A stretch of DNA of 64,000 nucleotides from Xanthomonas citri pv. mangiferaeindicae (GTDB lineage Bacteria; Pseudomonadota; Gammaproteobacteria; Xanthomonadales; Xanthomonadaceae). The stretch spans positions 1,736,001 to 1,800,000 of the forward strand of contig CP016836.1 of NCBI GenBank assembly GCA_002240395.1, written 5' to 3'. Made by a program: the position numbers and the translations under genes. The notes under the pieces are model-generated. The model saw only the letters and a list, made by a program, of their open reading frames with translations. It did not search any database and had not been told where the DNA came from. Shown here one piece after another: positions 1 to 7,943 of the stretch; within the stretch, counting starts at the first letter, position 1, and each line of letters opens with the position of its first letter.

Positions 1-2024
1 GTCGTCTGGGCGCCCGACAGTCGCGCGCTGGCCGTGGTGCGACCGGACACGAGCTATCAGCGCGAGCAGATCGTGCTCTACACCGTCGCCGACGGACAGC
101 GCCATGTGCTGACCAGCGACCGCTACAACAGCCATTCGCCCGCGTTCACCGCCGACGGCCGCTGGCTGTACTTCCTGTCCGAGCGCGAGTTCCGGGCGAC
201 GCCGGGTGCGCCCTGGGGCGACCGCAACATGGGGCCGATGTTCGACCGGCGCACCCGCCTCTATGCGCTGGCGCTGCAGCCGGACAACCGCTTCGCGTTC
301 CAGCCGCCTACCGAACTGCGCGCGGTCGATCCGGCGATCGACGCCGACACCCCGAGCGCGAGGCCGAGAAGGCCGAGGACGCAAAAGAGGCCGCGTCCGG
401 CGCGCTGCCGCGGATCGTCACCGCCGGGCTGTCGTCGCGGCTGTACGAGGTGCCGGTGGAGGCCGGCAACTATCGCGCGCTGGCTGCCGGCCAGAAACAC
501 CTGTTCGTGCTCGACCAGCCTTCGCAGGCCGAGGCCACGCCGGTGTTGCGCAGCATCGCCTACCGCGCCGAGCGCGCGCGCATCGAGACCTTCGCCGAGC
601 ATGTCGCCGAGTTCGGCCTGTCGGCCGACGGCAAGACGCTGTTCTACCGCACCGCCGAACGCGATGGGCCGGGGGCGATGTACCTCGTCCCGGTCGCCGA
701 CAAGCTGCCCGACGACCTCGAGCCGTACCAGGTCCGGATCGGCGACTGGCGCCTGGCGGTCGAGCCGGCGCGCGAATGGGCACAGATGTTCGACGATGCC
801 TGGCGCATGCAGCGCGACTACCTGTTCGATCCCGGCCTGCGCGGGCAGGATTGGGTGGCGATCGGCAACAAGTACCGCCCATTGCTGCCGCGCGTGGGCG
901 AACGCACCGAACTCGACGACCTGTTGCGGCAGATGGTGGCCGAGCTGGGCGTGCTGCACTCGCAGGTGCGCGGTGGCGAGTACCGCCAGGACCCCGAGCG
1001 TCCGGTGCCGGCCTCGCTCGGCGGTGTGTACGAGGCCCATGCCGACGGCGTGCGCCTGCGCCATGTCTATCGCAGCGATCCGGAACTGCCGGATGCGCGC
1101 GCGCCGCTGGCCCGGCCCGGCACCGCGCTGCGCGCCGGTGACGTGATCACCGCGATCAATGGCCAGCCGGTGCGCACACCCGCCGACGTCGCCTTGCGCC
1201 TCGAGCACCAGGCCGGACAGCAGGTGCGGCTCGACTACCGCCGCGACGGCGCTGCGCGCAGTACCGTCACGGTACCGGTGACGATGGAGCGCGATGCGCA
1301 GCTGCGCTACGACGACTGGGTACAGTCGCGCCGCGAGCACGTCGAGCAGGCGACCGACGGCCGGATCGGCTATCTGCACCTGTACGCGATGGGCGCCAAC
1401 GACATCGCCGCCTTTGCGCGCGAGTTCTACGCCAACATCGACCGCGAAGGCCTGGTCATCGACGTGCGCCGCAACCGCGGCGGCAACATCGACAGCTGGG
1501 TGCTGGGCACGCTGTTGCGCCGCGCCTGGGCGTTCTGGGCGCCGCCGGGCTCGGCGCCGTACTGGAACATGCAGCAGAGCTTCCGCGGCCACTTGGTGGT
1601 GCTGGCCGATGCGCTGACCTATTCCGACGGCGAGACCTTCTCCGCCGGTGTGCAGGCGCTGGGGCTGGGGCCGGTGATCGGCCAGCGCACGGCCGGTGCC
1701 GGGGTGTGGCTGAGCGACAGCAACCGGCTGGTCGATCGCGGGGTGATGCGCGCGGCGCAGAATGCGCAGTTCGACCGCGACGGCCGCTGGTTGATCGAGG
1801 GGCGCGGTGTCGATCCGGACATCGCGGTCGACAACCTGCCGCACGCGGCGTGGCGCGGTGAGGACGCGCAGCTCGACCGTGGCATCAGCGAACTGCTGCG
1901 CCGGCTGGAGGAGGCCCCGGTGCCGCGGCCGCAGCCGCAGCCGTTCCCGATCCGTGGCCGCTTCGACGACGGGCAGCCGCCCGCCGTCGATACTGCGCCG
2001 GGCGCGGACATGCCCGCGCCGTAA
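1..2024 (+). pseudogene. Tricorn-protease-like S41 peptidase, 5' truncated by the window, apparent frameshift
   Basis: Homologues are large periplasmic or cytoplasmic peptidases with an N-terminal beta-propeller, a C1 helical domain, a PDZ domain and an S41 serine protease domain. Bases 1 to about 350 read in frame 1 and give propeller-type repeats (VVWAPDSRALAVV; SPAFTADGRWLYFLSE). From about 351 the homologous reading continues in frame 3 (EREAEKAEDAKEAAS, then LYEVPVEAGNYRALAAGQ). One base appears to be missing near 351-354 in a short C run. Downstream are the C1 region with a candidate catalytic His (ELGVLHSQV), a PDZ segment (LRAGDVITAINGQPV), and the S41 core with the oxyanion region DVRRNRGGN and nucleophile Ser in TYSDGE. 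The tail is Pro-rich. The shift may be genuine or a sequencing error. The C-terminal 524 codons (from about 450) are intact. Confidence 0.8.
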
Positions 2025-2183
2025 CGGCCCCGCGTCTTCCGACGCAGGGCCTGTCGCGCTGGACGCACGCGCGCAGCACAGCCGCACCCTGTGCCGTCCA
2101 CGCAATGCCGAGGACTGCGACGCGCGGCGGCGCGCGGCTGCCGCGATACGTTACTGTCGCCGATCACCCGAAGGAGACCCGCC

Positions 2184-3884
2184 ATGCGCCTCGTCCTGGC
2201 CGCCTGCGCCGCCCTGGCCATCGCGTTGCCCGCCGCCGCCGCCGACCGCATCACCGGCCGTGCGTTCGCGACCCGCAGCGAAGTGCTCGCACCGCACGCG
2301 ATGGCTGCGACCTCGCACCCGCTGGCGACCCAGATCGCACTCGACACGATGCGCGCCGGAGGCTCGGCGGTCGATGCCGCGATCGCCGCCAACGCCGCGC
2401 TCGGGCTGATGGAGCCGACCGGCAACGGCATCGGCGGCGACCTGTTCGCGATCGTCTGGGACCCGAAGACGCGGCGGCTGTACGGCTACGACGGCTCCGG
2501 CCGGTCGCCGCAGTCGCTGACCCTGGCCGAGTTCGCGCGTCGCGGGCTGACCGACATCCCGTCGCACGGTCCGCTGCCGGTCACCGTGCCCGGCGCGGTC
2601 GATGGCTGGTTCGCGCTGCATGGTCGCTTCGGTCGGCGCGCGATGGCCGACAACCTCGCGCCGGCGATCCGCTACGCGCGCGAGGGCCACCCCGTGCATG
2701 AAGTCATCGCCTACTACTGGGACCGGTCGGTGCCGCGGCTGTCGCAGTGGCCGGGCTTCACCGAGCAGTTCACGATCGATGGCCGTGCGCCGCGCAAGGG
2801 CGAGACCTGGCGCAACCCCAATCTCGCCAATACCTTGCAGGCGATCGCCGACGGCGGCCGCGATGCGTTCTACAAGGGGCAGATCGCGCGCACGATCAGC
2901 GACTACTTCGCCGCCAACGACGGCTTCCTGTCGTACGAGGACATGGCCGCGCACACTGGCAACTGGGTCGAGCCGGTGTCGACCAACTACCGCGGCGTCG
3001 ATGTCTGGGAGCTGCCGCCCAGTGGGCAGGGCATCGCGGCGCTGCAGATCCTCAACCTGCTCGAACCCTACGACCTCGCGTCCTACGGTTTCGGCAGTCC
3101 CGAACACGTGCACCTGTTCACCGAGGCCAAGAAACTCGCGTTCGCCGATCGCGCCCGCTGGTATGCCGATCCGGCGTTCCATCCGGCACCGGTCGCACGG
3201 CTGATCTCCAAGGACTACGCGCGTGAGCGCGGGCAGCTGATCTCGATGGACCGCGCGCTGCGCGAGGTGCAGCCCGGCACGCCGCGCCAACTCGACGAAG
3301 GCGACACGATCTACCTGACCACCGCCGATGCCGACGGCATGATGGTCTCGCTGATCCAGTCCAACTACCGCGGCATGGGCAGTGGCATGGCCCCGCCAGG
3401 CCTGGGCTTCATCCTGCAGGACCGCGGCGAGCAGTTCGTGCTCAAGGCCGACCATCCCAACGGCTACGCGCCGGGCAAGCGGCCGTTCCACACGATCATC
3501 CCCGCGTTCGCGACCCGCGACGGTGAGCCGTGGCTGAGCTTCGGCGTGATGGGCGGTGCGATGCAGCCGCAGGGCCATGTGCAGATCCTGATCAACATGA
3601 TCGACTTCGGCATGAACCTGCAGGAGGCCGGCGATGCGCCGCGGATCCAGCACGACGGCTCGACCGAACCGACCGGGCAGAACACCGCGATGACCGACGG
3701 CGGCGAACTCGACCTGGAAAGCGGTTTCTCGTACGACACCGTGCGCGCGCTGATGATGAAAGGCCATTCGGTGCGCTTCTCGCACGGCCCCTACGGCGGC
3801 TACCAGGCGATCATGAAGAACCCGCACGGCGGCTGGATCGGCGCCAGCGAATCGCGCAAGGACGGCCAGGCGGCCGGCTACTGA
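2184..3884 (+). CDS. ggt: Gamma-glutamyltransferase family protein (Ntn hydrolase), exported
   Basis: The product is 566 residues, the usual family length. It should cleave gamma-glutamyl bonds after autoprocessing into two subunits. Residues 1-20 are a signal peptide (MRLVLAACAALAIALPAAAA). Family blocks seen are GGSAVDAAIAANAALGLMEP, TGNGIGGDLFAIVWD, and PPSGQGIAALQILNLLE. The processing site and nucleophile Thr is in GDTIYL (about residue 375), followed by SNYRGMGSGMAPPGLGF. The second Thr-His pair of the E. coli enzyme is replaced by Ile-Tyr, as in the GGT-like subgroup, so the donor substrate may not be glutathione. The start is set by AAGGAG at 2171-2176, seven bases upstream of the ATG. 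It follows the peptidase by 159 bp. Confidence 0.9.
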   Translation: MRLVLAACAALAIALPAAAADRITGRAFATRSEVLAPHAMAATSHPLATQIALDTMRAGGSAVDAAIAANAALGLMEPTGNGIGGDLFAIVWDPKTRRLYGYDGSGRSPQSLTLAEFARRGLTDIPSHGPLPVTVPGAVDGWFALHGRFGRRAMADNLAPAIRYAREGHPVHEVIAYYWDRSVPRLSQWPGFTEQFTIDGRAPRKGETWRNPNLANTLQAIADGGRDAFYKGQIARTISDYFAANDGFLSYEDMAAHTGNWVEPVSTNYRGVDVWELPPSGQGIAALQILNLLEPYDLASYGFGSPEHVHLFTEAKKLAFADRARWYADPAFHPAPVARLISKDYARERGQLISMDRALREVQPGTPRQLDEGDTIYLTTADADGMMVSLIQSNYRGMGSGMAPPGLGFILQDRGEQFVLKADHPNGYAPGKRPFHTIIPAFATRDGEPWLSFGVMGGAMQPQGHVQILINMIDFGMNLQEAGDAPRIQHDGSTEPTGQNTAMTDGGELDLESGFSYDTVRALMMKGHSVRFSHGPYGGYQAIMKNPHGGWIGASESRKDGQAAGY

Positions 3885-3929
3885 CCCCAGGCGCGCGTCG
3901 CGCGCCCGCGCTCGCCGCAGCGCTCGACA

Positions 3930-4388
3930 CGCCACCTCCCCCGCTTGCGGGGCGAGGTCGACGCGCACAGCGCGGCGGGTGGGGGGCGGGCTTTTCCCGG
4001 CATCCAAACGACGTTCCCTCGTGGCCGATCGCCCCCACCCCAACCCTCCACCCGTGAAGGGCGCAATGCCCGCACGCGGGGGAGGGAGCACAGTGCTGCG
4101 GCGTTGCAGTGCCGAAGATCGCGACACCTCCCCCGCTCGCGGGGAGGTCGACGCGCGCAGCGCGGCGGGTGGGGGGCGGGCTTTTCCCGACATCCAAACG
4201 ACGTTCCCTCGTGGCCGATCGCCCCCACCCCAACCCTCCCCGCACGCGGGGAGGGAGCACGGCGCTGCAATGCCGAAGATCGTGGCACCGCCCTGCGCGC
4301 GGAAGAGAGGGCCGCGTTGCAGTGCCGAAGATCGCGACACCTCCCCCGCTCGCGGGGGAGGTCGGCGCCGCAGGCGCCGGGTGGGGGC
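3930..4388. repeat. Cluster of three GC-rich double-palindrome intergenic repeats
   Basis: The 536 bp between the gamma-glutamyltransferase gene and the next gene hold no supported gene. There are three copies of a unit made of one palindrome (CTCCCCCGC-GCGGGGGAG type), a second palindrome (CGACGCGCGCAGCGCG type) and then GGTGGGGGC. They begin near 3930, 4122 and 4337. Bases 3969-4048 recur almost exactly at 4159-4238, a direct repeat with 190-bp spacing that includes ATCCAAACGACGTTCCCTCG. A shorter repeat (TTGCAGTGCCGAAGATCGCG) occurs near 4104 and 4317. No transposase and no target-site duplication is visible. Confidence 0.85.
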
Positions 4389-4420
4389 ATCCCGCGATCC
4401 CCACCGCGTATCCTGCACCG

Positions 4421-5485
4421 ATGACCGACATCCGGAAGTCCTCGATGCGCCCCATGCTGCTCGCCGTGCTGATCGCAACGTTCGCGATTCCCGCCGCCCA
4501 GGCGCAGGCGCCGTACACGCGCTTCGACGAGGCGCCGCAGACCGACGCGCCGTCGCAGGCCGAACAGCGCGCCTGGACCGACTGGCTGCAGCGCAGCGCC
4601 GCCGCCCTCGCCGACCACGGACAGCCGCGCGATCTCGCCCTGGCGGCGATGCTGCGCTCGGCGACCACGATGGCGGGCTACGGGCCGCGCGATGACGACG
4701 CGCCGTCGTCGGCGGCGCCCGCCGACGCGCAAGCCGACGCCTGGCGGCGCAGCGCGGCGGACAAGGCCGGTGACGATGCGCTCGCCAATGCGCTGCTGAT
4801 GGCCGGCGGCGATGCCCCGCTTCGTCTGCGCGCGGCGCAGCGCTGGCTCGGCAGCGACCCGGAGAACCTCGCGCCGCTGCTGTATCGGGGCGGCCGTGTC
4901 GACACGCTGCTGGCCGATGCGCGCGCCGCGCGCCGCTTCGACCTGGGCATGCTCGAGCAGGTCCGCTGGATCCAGGCTGCGCTGCTGCGCCACCCGCCGA
5001 CCGCGACCGAACGCGCGGCGCTCGCCGATGCGGGCGACTACATCGCCGACGAACACGCGGCGACGATCGCGATGACGCTGTGGGCCGCGTTCCCACCGCC
5101 GGGCCTGGCGCCGATGCTGCAGGCCTGCACGCCAGACGCGCTGCGCGGCGACGCCGACCGCCTGCGCGATTGCCGCCATATCGGCACGCTGATGGCCGAG
5201 ACCGCCGACACCCAACTGGGTCGCATGCTCGGTCTCGAACTGCTGGCGCGCACCGCGGCCACCGCGGCCGAGCGGCGCGACGCGCAATCGCGCCAGCGCA
5301 CGCTCGACTGGCAGATGCTCGAGTGGGGGCGCATCGCCGGGTCGCAGCCACGCGATGGCGCCGCGCAACTCGTGCGCCTGCTCGCCGAGCCGTCGATCCG
5401 CAGCGAAGTCGCACTGGTCGAGCGCGTGCTGCAGGAGGCGGGCGTGTCGCTGACGCCGCCGGCGGACTGGCAACCGATGCGTTGA
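4421..5485 (+). CDS. Exported protein of unknown function, 354 residues
   Basis: I do not recognise the family. An N-terminal Sec signal is clear (LLAVLIATFAIPAAQAQA), so the mature protein is probably periplasmic or outer-membrane facing. The rest is rich in Ala, Arg, Asp and Leu and predicted mostly helical, with repeated segments resembling irregular helical hairpins (LADHGQPRDLALAAMLRSA; GGDAPLRLRAAQRWLGSDPENLAPL), as in TPR/Sel1-like proteins. Two cysteines (ACTPDALRGDADRLRDC) could form a disulfide. ATG 4421 gives the longest protein. ATG 4445 has a better spaced GGAAG (4434-4438) and still leaves an intact signal peptide, so the start is uncertain. Confidence 0.75.
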   Translation: MTDIRKSSMRPMLLAVLIATFAIPAAQAQAPYTRFDEAPQTDAPSQAEQRAWTDWLQRSAAALADHGQPRDLALAAMLRSATTMAGYGPRDDDAPSSAAPADAQADAWRRSAADKAGDDALANALLMAGGDAPLRLRAAQRWLGSDPENLAPLLYRGGRVDTLLADARAARRFDLGMLEQVRWIQAALLRHPPTATERAALADAGDYIADEHAATIAMTLWAAFPPPGLAPMLQACTPDALRGDADRLRDCRHIGTLMAETADTQLGRMLGLELLARTAATAAERRDAQSRQRTLDWQMLEWGRIAGSQPRDGAAQLVRLLAEPSIRSEVALVERVLQEAGVSLTPPADWQPMR

Positions 5486-5508
5486 TCCGTCGCGTCGCGT
5501 GCGCGTGG

Positions 5509-5688
5509 TCAGTCGCGTTTGATCGCACGCCCGCGCACGGTGTGCGCGTCGAACACGAACGCGTAGGTCAGACGCACGGGCACGGCCATCACGACCGTGT
5601 CGTCGCCGCGACACTCCGGATCGGCGTCGGCGGCCGCCGCGTCGGGAAACGTACAGATCGCTGCAGCGACGAACGACCAGCGCGCCAA
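5509..5688 (-). CDS. Possible small exported peptide (59 residues) or decayed gene remnant
   Basis: A TTG-started frame on the minus strand lies just downstream of the TetR gene. It would encode MARWSFVAAAICTFPDAAAA, a plausible short signal-like segment, followed by DADPECRGDDTVVMAVPVRL and a basic end (GRAIKRD). The hydrophobic strand-like section VPVRLTYAFVFD loosely resembles the end of small TonB-like proteins, but it is too short to assign. There is no convincing ribosome binding site and the start could lie elsewhere. It may be a fragment. Included because the 210-bp gap otherwise contains nothing. Confidence 0.25.
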   Translation of the reverse strand: MARWSFVAAAICTFPDAAAADADPECRGDDTVVMAVPVRLTYAFVFDAHTVRGRAIKRD

Positions 5689-5696
5689 TGGCGGGA

Positions 5697-6290
5697 TCAG
5701 ATGGCCTCGATCCGGAAATGGGACATCGCGTCGCCGATCACATCGATCAGCGCACCGTGTTCGGCGTCGAGCCAGAACTCGACGGCGGCATGCATCGCCG
5801 ACATGACCAGCGCTGCGGCCAGGCGCGGGGCCAGGCTGACGGCCGGATCGGCACCGATGCGCTGGCCGATTGCCGCGGCGATCGCCTGTTCGATGTCCCG
5901 ATCCGCCTTGGCCGCTTCGGCGAACAGCGAAGGCTCTTTGCGGATCAGCCGGCCCCGGGCGATCCAGTCGCGATCGGGTTCTTCCTCGAACAGTGTCAAC
6001 GCCGTTGCGCGCAGCGCGTCGTGTAGAGACCGGTCGACCGGCTGCTTGGCGAGGATCTCGCAGAAGTGCTCCGCGCGGATCGTGACGCTGCCGACGATGG
6101 CCGCTTCCTTGCTGGAGAAATAGTTGTTGAAGGTCCGGGTCGAGACGTCGGCCTCGGCGGCGATGTCTTCCACGCGCACGTGCGCGACCCCGCGTTCGAG
6201 CGCGTGGGCCAGTGCGATCGCGCTCAGGTTTGCGCGCAACGCACGCTTCTTGCGTTCACGAAGGCCCACGACGGGGGACGCTGTACTCAT
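5697..6290 (-). CDS. TetR/AcrR family transcriptional regulator
   Basis: The product is 197 residues, typical for TetR repressors. The DNA-binding helix-turn-helix is at about residues 36-64 (VRVEDIAAEADVSTRTFNNYFSSKEAAI), after a basic N-terminus (LRERKKRALR). The C-terminal ligand domain is helical, including LAAALVMSAMHAAVEFWLD. It is divergent from the alpha/beta hydrolase gene at 6629, with a 338-bp shared control region, so it most likely represses that gene and possibly itself; this is inferred from position. The inducer cannot be read from the sequence. Confidence 0.9.
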   Translation of the reverse strand: MSTASPVVGLRERKKRALRANLSAIALAHALERGVAHVRVEDIAAEADVSTRTFNNYFSSKEAAIVGSVTIRAEHFCEILAKQPVDRSLHDALRATALTLFEEEPDRDWIARGRLIRKEPSLFAEAAKADRDIEQAIAAAIGQRIGADPAVSLAPRLAAALVMSAMHAAVEFWLDAEHGALIDVIGDAMSHFRIEAI

Positions 6291-6445
6291 CGAATCGAGC
6301 TTTCCGGGACGGATGGACGGGCGGGCCTGCTGTCAGCGGCCGTCTTCGAGCGTGCTCGAGCATCGGTAAGTATCAGTCAGGCCATCCGCCGCATCCAACC
6401 GTCGGGAATCGAGCCGTCGCGACGGGTGGACCCGAGCCGTGTCGT

Positions 6446-6500
6446 CTTGCCAATAAATTTGCTTAACAAGAAAAATTGCGCAAGGAGAAATAATTAGCTA
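6446..6500. promoter_or_regulatory. AT-rich promoter island between tetR and the hydrolase gene
   Basis: A short stretch is strikingly AT-rich compared with its roughly 70 percent GC surroundings (AATAAATTTGCTTAACAAGA and AGAAATAATTAGC). It sits in the 338-bp divergent region between the TetR gene (start 6290) and the hydrolase gene (start 6629). It contains an interrupted inverted repeat (CTTGCC...TTAACAAG) that could be an operator. No unambiguous -35/-10 pair with 17-bp spacing was found, so exact promoters are not assigned. The remaining region shows no gene. Confidence 0.45.
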
Positions 6501-6628
6501 TCGTGCATCGGCACGGGAGGCCGACCCCTGTCTTTCCGGCAGGTCGGGCGACCGCGATGCACGCCAGGCGCCGCGCACCGCCGTCACGGTCTCGCCGTTG
6601 CACCTTTCTTATCGACGGAGCAAACGCA

Positions 6629-7804
6629 GTGACGATCGAATTCAGCCATTGGCCGGAGCACTACGGAAAGTCGTTCCAGGTGACGAAGATCCTGGGGCTC
6701 GCCTCGCTCGGATTTGCCGATGCCACGGAAATCTTCGAGGCGTGCAAGCACATCGATCCCGACAACGACGAAACGTGGGTGCGGGAGTGGCTGACAACGG
6801 CGGAGGCCGTCGAGCGGCACGCGCAGCGCGCCGAGGCGCTCGGGAACTGGTACGCGGCGAGAGCGGCCTATGCGCGCGCCTGCAACTACGCACGCACCGC
6901 CGAGTTCATGGTCAAGAACGATGAGGCCGAGAAGGTCCGTCTGATCCGCAAGTCGACCGCGCTGTTCGAGGCGGCCGGCCAGTACTTCGACGTCAAACCG
7001 GAGAAGGTCCAGGTTGCGTACGAGGATGTCCAACTGGACGGCTACTTCTTCTCGCCCGACTGGATCGAGGGCCCGAAGCCGACCTTGTTCGCGCTCAACG
7101 GCGGCGAAGAGCATTCGTCGGAGAACTATTTCAACCTCGGACCGGCCTTCATCGAAAGCGGATACAACTTCTTCGTCTACGACCAGCCGGGAACGGGACT
7201 GTCGCTGTATGAGAAGGGCAAGACGCGGCGCGCCGATAGCGAGGCGTTCCACTCCAGGGCCGTCGACTTTCTGCTGACCCGGCCGGAGGTGGATCCCGAT
7301 CGCATCATCGTGTTCGGCGAAAGCTTCGCCGGCTACGATGCGCTGCGTTTCGCCGCATTCGATCAGCGCATTGCCGCGGTGATCTCGGACGGCGGCACGC
7401 ACAAGTTCGACTGGGCCGCCATGCTCAAGTGGATGCCGCCGAGCCTGGCCGCTCACGGCCTTCGCATCCTCGGCGCGAAAAGCCTGGAGGACTTCGCCAA
7501 CGACCCGCAGTTCGCCTACGACCTCGAGGGTATCCTGCATCAGATCCAATGCCCGTTACTGGTGGTCCACGGCGCAGAGGAGGCGCTGGTGCAGCCTGAT
7601 CCGCTCAGACAAGCGCTGACCAACTACGAGCAGGCCGGTTCGAAGCACAAGACATTCCTGCCGATCGAGGATCGCCGGCTCGGTGGACTCGAGCACTGCC
7701 AGGTCGACAACAAACACGTCGCGCGCGAAGTGGTGTTGAACTGGTTGTGCTCGATCGGCCTGGGGCCGTCTGCGCCGCGGTCCGCGCGTCCTCAGGCGGC
7801 GTGA
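6629..7804 (+). CDS. Alpha/beta hydrolase with N-terminal helical domain (dihydroxypseudooxynicotine hydrolase/FrsA-like)
   Basis: The product is 391 residues. An N-terminal helical cap (about 1-130; TEIFEACKHIDPDNDETWVREW, cited by its first residues FEACKHIDP) precedes an alpha/beta hydrolase fold. Motifs are LNGGEE (oxyanion region), the nucleophile elbow GESFAG with Ser232, VVHGAEEALVQPD with the probable acid, and LEHC with the probable catalytic His. This architecture is that of C-C hydrolases such as 2,6-dihydroxypseudooxynicotine hydrolase; the substrate here is unknown. GTG 6629 is chosen because GGAG (6617-6620) lies eight bases upstream; a longer frame from 6503 has poor spacing and a low-complexity N-terminus. 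The base composition looks less GC-rich than the neighbours, which may indicate transfer. Confidence 0.85.
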   Translation: MTIEFSHWPEHYGKSFQVTKILGLASLGFADATEIFEACKHIDPDNDETWVREWLTTAEAVERHAQRAEALGNWYAARAAYARACNYARTAEFMVKNDEAEKVRLIRKSTALFEAAGQYFDVKPEKVQVAYEDVQLDGYFFSPDWIEGPKPTLFALNGGEEHSSENYFNLGPAFIESGYNFFVYDQPGTGLSLYEKGKTRRADSEAFHSRAVDFLLTRPEVDPDRIIVFGESFAGYDALRFAAFDQRIAAVISDGGTHKFDWAAMLKWMPPSLAAHGLRILGAKSLEDFANDPQFAYDLEGILHQIQCPLLVVHGAEEALVQPDPLRQALTNYEQAGSKHKTFLPIEDRRLGGLEHCQVDNKHVAREVVLNWLCSIGLGPSAPRSARPQAA

Positions 7805-7892
7805 TCGATCGGGCGGCCGTCGCGGGATGGCGGTGTAGGGGCGTCGGACGTGCACCCGTCGCAAGGCCGCACCGGTACCGGGGCAGGTTCGC

Positions 7893-7927
7893 GGGCGATG
7901 CGCGGGCCATGGCCCCGCGCATCGCCC
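7893..7927. terminator. Perfect 14-bp stem between convergent genes, likely bidirectional terminator
   Basis: GGGCGATGCGCGGG pairs perfectly with CCCGCGCATCGCCC around a seven-base loop (CCATGGC). It lies between the convergent hydrolase gene (ends 7804) and the M56 gene (ends 7944). There is no T-run, so it could also act as an mRNA 3' stabiliser. Confidence 0.6.
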
Positions 7928-7943
7928 ACTGTCGCGGCCACCG

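Noticed and set aside
3930..4388. Insertion sequence remnant
   Set aside because: There is no transposase fragment, no terminal inverted repeats at the outer edges and no target duplication; a palindromic repeat family explains it better.
2151..5528. Very long open frame on the minus strand across the transferase gene and repeats
   Set aside because: It is antisense to well-supported genes and runs through intergenic repeats; GC-rich DNA has few stop codons, so long empty frames are expected. Its translation shows no family motif.
6503..6628. Upstream extension of the hydrolase gene from GTG 6503
   Set aside because: AAGGAG is 15 bases from that GTG, the extension is Arg/Pro-rich low-complexity sequence, and GTG 6629 has GGAG at a good distance and a family-like N-terminus.
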